64,000 nt of DNA from Trigonopsis variabilis. Its lineage: Eukaryota > Ascomycota > Trigonopsidomycetes > Trigonopsidales > Trigonopsidaceae. The notes under the pieces are model-generated. The model had not been told where the DNA came from. It worked only from the letters and a program-made list of their open reading frames with translations, and did no database searches. Below are positions 59,441 through 64,000 of this stretch, in pieces (the stretch's first letter is position 1; each line of letters begins with the position of its first letter). A program made the translations under genes and the position numbers. The stretch covers positions 248,001 through 312,000 of the forward strand of contig PPXM03000008.1 of the NCBI GenBank assembly GCA_003707065.3, read 5' to 3'.

Positions 59441-60645
59441 AGTTTCCACGTTGTCCAACTCTGATAGGGACGATAATATACGTTAAAAGAAAGAGGGGCT
59501 GGTGCAGGCCGGGTAATTGAACAAGCTATATAAACGTCACATATTGCCACCGTAGCATACAACATCTTCTCTCACCGACTCGCCTAAAGTATGAGTTGAT
59601 TTGTTTGCAATGCGCTGTTGCGCAGTTGAAAAGTGCTTATTTCACCTATCTTCGTCATTAATTTGGAGCCGCCATAAATATATTTAATGCACGAATACCT
59701 CAATGGTTATTCGCCACGTTTTACCCTTCCAAATTATGAATTTCCTATCCATCACGGGTTAATGATATCTTAGTTGCATATCACGGAACATTTATCGATA
59801 TGTTGATTCATCGTCGTCCCTTCCCTTTGTTTCCATACGACTCTCCTCCCTTTGGTCATTTTAAGCTTGATTATTATTCGTCTTTGGAACAGCGTACCAT
59901 TATTAGAGTTTGGTAGTAAGCTTAGTCTGCTTACATTTTTGATGATATCTATTACACCTGGTATTGCATCGTTAAGAATAACCCCGATACAATTACTTTA
60001 TTCTGTCGCATCGTCGCACCTTCCTTTCATACATGAATTGTCAAATGCTGGCTTCTTTTAGCTTTGATATCTACCACCTCATTTAGAGTCGGTAACTTCT
60101 ATGAAAAGTTTCGGTTTTATTATTGCCCTTTCCATGATTATGCCATTACCTAAAAGCAGTATGCACTCTTTCTAGGTTCGCGTACAATGAATTGTTTTAT
60201 TTTTGAGAGAATTTATTATATAGATAGCAACGGATGAATTTGGCTTGTATCTTGAGGGATCTTGTTTTTATGTGGTTTGAGTGAATTATTTGGCACGTTC
60301 TTGTTTGGACTGTTGACTTTCTGTGAGCTTGGGTTTATAGCGACTGCCTGCAGTCAAACCGGCTGGACCACCGGTATATAAATAATGGGTTAAGTGGGAC
60401 ATTCTTGGGTTCGTGACAAATGCGATCGTTCTTGAGATTGATTCTACTTCCCCCCTTTTCTCAGGTGTTTGTAGGACTCTTTAGTGTGTGTAGTAATGTA
60501 TGTATGTATGCCATTCTATTGCAGCTGCTTTTCTCTGAGCAGATTCAACTGAAAATCTATTTGAGGCTGGCCACGTAATCGACCTCATCTCCGGCTCATC
60601 TCGTTAAATCTGTGTAACTCCCAACGAGCCATCCTTCCGCCACTG
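59441..60645. other. intergenic, about 1.2 kb, possible long 5' UTR or non-coding transcript
   Basis: No frame has convincing protein character; the longest (59852-60061) is hydrophobic only because the DNA is T-rich. TATA-like boxes are CTATATAAACG at about 59527 and GTATATAAATAATG at about 60375. An (ATGT)n microsatellite is at 60496-60510. The second TATA box could serve the following gene with a UTR of about 240 nt. Confidence 0.45.
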
Positions 60646-61768
60646 ATGCCTCCGCATAGTGAGTATTGATGAGAAGAATAATACTAATAGCAAGTTGGTA
60701 TAATTGCCGCTGCTGCGGCTGTGGGCGTGGGAGTTGCTTGTTTTTCTAATCGAGAACGTCTGCGCCAGCAACTTCAGTACTTTGCCCAGAGTCTTCATAA
60801 TGCAGCATACGCCATTGAAGCCCAGATTGCTTCCTCGGATTCAAATGTTGGCAGAATGGAACGGTCGGAATACGTGTTATCAAATCTAGACCCAGATATT
60901 CAAGAAGCATTAGCAGTGGTTCTAAGTGAGGAAGGAGGAAGCTTGGATGATTTTGCTTGCTGGTCAGCAGACAGCTTATCAAGCATATGAAAGCACTGCT
61001 GTCAGACGTACAGGTATGATTCGTTCAAGTTCTTCTTCGTCAGATCTTGCCGGTCAAGGCCGACCCCTAAGAGGTCCTGAAATGATTGCAGTGCACCCGC
61101 GACTGCCTGACGGTGCCGATCTGAGGTGGCACGAGCCTCCTTTGCTTAAGGACTCTGCATCAATATCGTTGGTAGCTGAGACAAATGAGCGAGAAAGCAG
61201 CAGACCTTTGTCAGATTCTAGCCGAATCCACAAAGTCCCAACAGAAACTCCTTCAGGTTCATCGGAAAGATCTATTGGTCAGTCCGATGATCTATACGAG
61301 TCCATGGAAACCATAGAGCGCCATCGAGCATTGGAAGATGCTGAGAGAGATCAGTTGAATACGTACGCTGAAAATCAATCGGCCATCCGGTTATCGTTCC
61401 CCCGTCCCTCTACAGAGTGTCTCGATATTCATGAATCGGTAACTCGTCCTCAAAGTTCATCGACTTTCAAGAATTCTCATCTCTTATCGAGTCCTTCTCT
61501 TGCCGCATGGGAGCTCGATACTAAGTCTGACACAGAGACCAGTGCTGGTGAAGAAGGTTCAAACGATTTGATTATTTTAGGTAGTGAGGATGGACTTTTA
61601 TCTCACGACGGAAGTCATAATGCTGAGCATGCCCAATCTCTAGCTCGAGCTCGAGCTAGAGAAGCAAATGCGAGAAGCCAGAGGAGCCGGCAATCAAGCG
61701 ATGACCGCCAGTATTGGTCCGCAAGCTCGATTCATAAGTGGGCGGCTGGTGAAGGGAGTAAACAATGA
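60646..61768 (+). CDS. N-terminally membrane-anchored, disordered protein, unrecognised
   Basis: Likely exons are 60646..60658 (13 nt), 60695..60915 and 60968..61768, about 344 residues. The first intron is 36 nt and its removal joins MPPH to IGIIAAAAVGVGVACFSNRE, a short Ala/Gly-rich membrane anchor. A helical stretch follows (LRQQLQYFAQSLHNAAYAIE). The second junction is uncertain: donors at 60916 or 60919 both keep the frame. The rest is Ser/Glu/Asp/Arg-rich and probably disordered (RARAREANARSQRSRQSSDD). The protein could be a mitochondrial or ER outer-face protein with a cytosolic tail. I do not recognise the family. Confidence 0.6.
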
Positions 61769-61929
61769 TGATTAATACGAGAATAATGAGACTTTATATG
61801 ACGAATGACTGTAGATGACTAAGATTGAGCTTTCAACCAGAAAGCTTTCTGTTTTTTCCCTTATTCACTTCCACCATTCTACACGTTAGAATGATCGTCA
61901 ATGGAGAGTTGTCTATCGTACACGCTTAT

Positions 61930-63456
61930 TCACTGATCGTCCATTGCTGTGTCCGTTATTGCTGAAGTCTTTTGTATGGATCCAGCCCCACTTTCATCCC
62001 AAGACAGTTTCACACTGGGTAAATCGGGTAGTCTCTCTTTTAGTCGCATAAACTTCTCGGCCGTCGGCCGATCGCGAAATGTGACCACTTTATCAGACCC
62101 CTGGTCAGCCAGAGACTCGTATTCGCCTAAACCCAGCAGAATACTGGCCAGTTGTTCCGTCTGTCCGGGATTCAGATTACTTACGAGAACCTTTTTTGTC
62201 CTCAGATCAAGATTATATTTTCTCGCATCAAAGCTCTGTCTAGGATAAGATCCCCTACCTCTGGACGTTCCTCTGCTATATGGATGGTAAGCCCTTCCCC
62301 GTGTAAACCCTCGTCCTCCACGGCCACGGCCACGCCCTCTTCCAAAAGTAGAGTTCTGAATCCCTAAACTCGACGCCTCCTTTTCCAGAGTTTCAAGTTG
62401 CGCACGCAAAAGGGCTGTGGTTTCTGATTTCTGAGGTGGATCGCTCGATTGGCTATCAGTCGACAACTTTTTCTGGCCTATCCTCTCCATCAAGGCTAAC
62501 TGTTCAGCTTGTCTCGATAACAAGTCCGCTTTCTGCTTTTCCAATGCTTCAAGGGCCTGTTTATGAGCCTGCAGCTTGTTCTGTCGTTCTTCGAATTCTC
62601 TTTGTTTCTGGGCAGCCATTTCAGGATTCAGAGTGACTTCTGGTTGGGCTTGCTCCCGACTTTGTCCATCCCGATGACCAGAACTAGCATATCGATCTTT
62701 CTCGGGTTCACAGCGCCAAAATATCCTGACATTTCTATCTCCAAAAATAGAATCCCGATTAACCCAAGCATCGTACGCCTGTTGGTGATTTTCAAATTCA
62801 ACCGTTGCCAATCGTAAATCTTGATCAATTTGGACCTTGATCACCGTCCCAAACTGCGAGAAGAAACCATAGATACTCAGCTCGTCGAGTCTTTCCTGAG
62901 GAATGTGCTCTACGACCAAGATTCGAGCTTCCGGAGACGGTGGTCTCAGAGCCGACATGGGCGATCGTTCAAGTAGCCACCTAGGTGTCTCATAACGTCG
63001 ATCTCGGGGACGATCGCGTCCTCGCCCAAATGACCCCCCATGTTGGTGCGATCTGGTATCGTCTCTTGGCCATCCCGATGGTTTTGTGGGAATAAGACCA
63101 TCTGCTGCCCTTGTGGTCGTTCCATTTGATGCTTGGTAGGATCCTGTCTGTATAAGGTTAGCCGGAATGACCTCATGAGGATACTTACCGTAATAGCATC
63201 GACCAAATCTGATACAAAAGCTGGTGTTTCTGCCCTAGTTAACTTCTTCTAATATATTTAAATTGGTCTTACCATCGTAGAGAAAATCTTTTAACTGCTC
63301 GTTACACAAAGTTCGAATCACCTCTGGGTTATCATCATGGCTAATTAAAGCCAGGATATATTCCGACAGAATCTCAGGATCGACATCTGAGACTGCTGTG
63401 ATTTTACTCGAAAGCCATTGTTTCAATGCCGGTATCTGGTCTTCCGCAACCAACAT
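61930..63456 (-). CDS. RBM26/RBM27-type RNA-binding protein (PWI-like plus RRMs)
   Basis: Three exons (63456..63273, 63229..63189, 63147..61930; introns 43 and 41 nt) give 480 residues. In human, RBM26/27 join the PAXT nuclear RNA exosome connection; S. pombe Rmn1 is the likely counterpart. The N-terminal PWI-like helical domain reads ALKQWLSSKITAVSDVDPEI and DFLYDETPAFVSDLVDAIT, the latter needing acceptor GGGCAG. An RG-rich stretch follows (GRGRDRPRDRR). An RRM begins ARILVVEHIPQERLDELSIY. A long charged helix (QALEALEKQKADLLSRQAEQ), an RGG-like block and a second RRM (TKKVLVSNLNPGQTEQLA) complete it. No CCCH zinc finger is visible, unlike the human proteins. Confidence 0.82.
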
Positions 63457-64000
63457 GGTCTCTTCTTGCAAGTGCGCCTCTGGGGGTTACCTCCTCAGTA
63501 CTGGGAAACAAACGGCTCTGCGCAACAAGCCCGTCAGAAAGTCAGGTGTCACATTGTCTCTCACGCGTGACGATAGCTCAACCTTGTTCTTCGCCAACAT
63601 TTAAACCTAAGCTCTCGTGTTGAGGTCGGCTCTTTGCGATTCAAAAAAGTCACAGAGTGTAAGGTTCTGCAAATTTGGGGAGATCCTGGATGAAGAACTT
63701 TTTTCAACTGCATTGTTGGTAAAACATAGCTGATAACTCTCTACTCTGCACATTCATGATGTCTTGATTGTCCTTAACCGTCACATGTGAGACTCTTTCG
63801 TAGGCGTAGTTTCCGCATCTGCTACACTAGATGCAATTTTTAAGCTTAGAGACGCGCAGCCATTGCGATGCAACTGCTAGCACTTTGTCCCTTATCTCAG
63901 GCAATAAGCTGCACTACAGTTCGGGGGTGTTAGCATCCTATTTAGCAGTTCTGGTCTAGACCGTTGGATCTGACGTCTAGACTCAAAGCCACGCCCGTGT
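63457..64000. other. right end of window, no gene seen
   Basis: About 540 bp upstream of the RBM26-like gene. Short overlapping frames only. A GC/AT mosaic without repeats. Confidence 0.45.

Noticed and set aside
59852-60061. Hydrophobic 69-codon frame downstream of CTF18
   Set aside because: Hydrophobicity comes from T-rich DNA; the start is a non-ATG codon and there is no splice-linked exon.
63235-63272. RBM26-like intron 1 ending at the first TAG (38 nt)
   Set aside because: It shifts the frame to a stop; the next AG five bases later gives DETPAFVSDLVDAIT.

Overview
This is a gene-dense nuclear segment of a fungus. Every recognised gene is an ordinary eukaryotic housekeeping gene, and almost all of them have fungal counterparts: chitinase with a Ser/Thr-rich tail, ChAPs cargo receptor, PGA2, Hmx1-type heme oxygenase, TRF/telobox proteins. 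Spliceosomal introns are frequent, which argues against Saccharomycotina. Basidiomycota is my best guess (Taspase-1-like gene, TRFH/telobox proteins, style of the ChAPs protein), but that is inference. I see no transposon, viral fossil, CRISPR array, rRNA or tRNA gene.

The strongest global signal is intron size. I reconstructed about 52 introns by restoring reading frame and family motifs; about 44 are only 33-43 nt long, most with a CTAAC/CTGAC-like branch site close to the acceptor. They are often placed next to the start codon. One splits an ATG between A and TG (DnaJ gene), two leave a 9-nt first coding exon (SmF, VPS11), and ARP3 needs a 4-nt internal exon.

Layout. 0-9 kb: end of an SLC35F-type transporter, a coiled-coil protein, SCOT (mitochondrial CoA transferase), farnesylatable type I DnaJ, mitochondrial Glu-tRNA synthetase, CSN5. 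9-24 kb: RRP5 divergent from a TFIIIC subunit, PUS4, heme oxygenase, a ChAPs exomer protein, a membrane protein, a GH18 chitinase. 25-36 kb: TFB4, Taspase-1-like hydrolase, PRP43, RTP1/TANGO6, SmF, probable ORC6, ARP3. 36-46 kb: VPS11, aldehyde dehydrogenase, two unrecognised proteins, MHF1/CENP-S, PGA2, VPS24. 46-52 kb: two tandem TRFH-type telomere-protein paralogues and a tiny N-myristoylation candidate. 52-64 kb: a mitochondrial 1-Cys peroxiredoxin joined in frame to an Ina22-like membrane/coiled-coil segment, an ABHD5/Ict1-type hydrolase, CTF18, an N-terminally anchored unknown protein and an RBM26/27-type RNA-binding protein.

The genes do not form one pathway or cluster. The items most worth following are the peroxiredoxin-Ina22 fusion, whose retained intron would give a normal-length soluble peroxiredoxin, the tandem TRFH paralogues with one degenerate Myb, the 4-nt microexon, and the split start codon.
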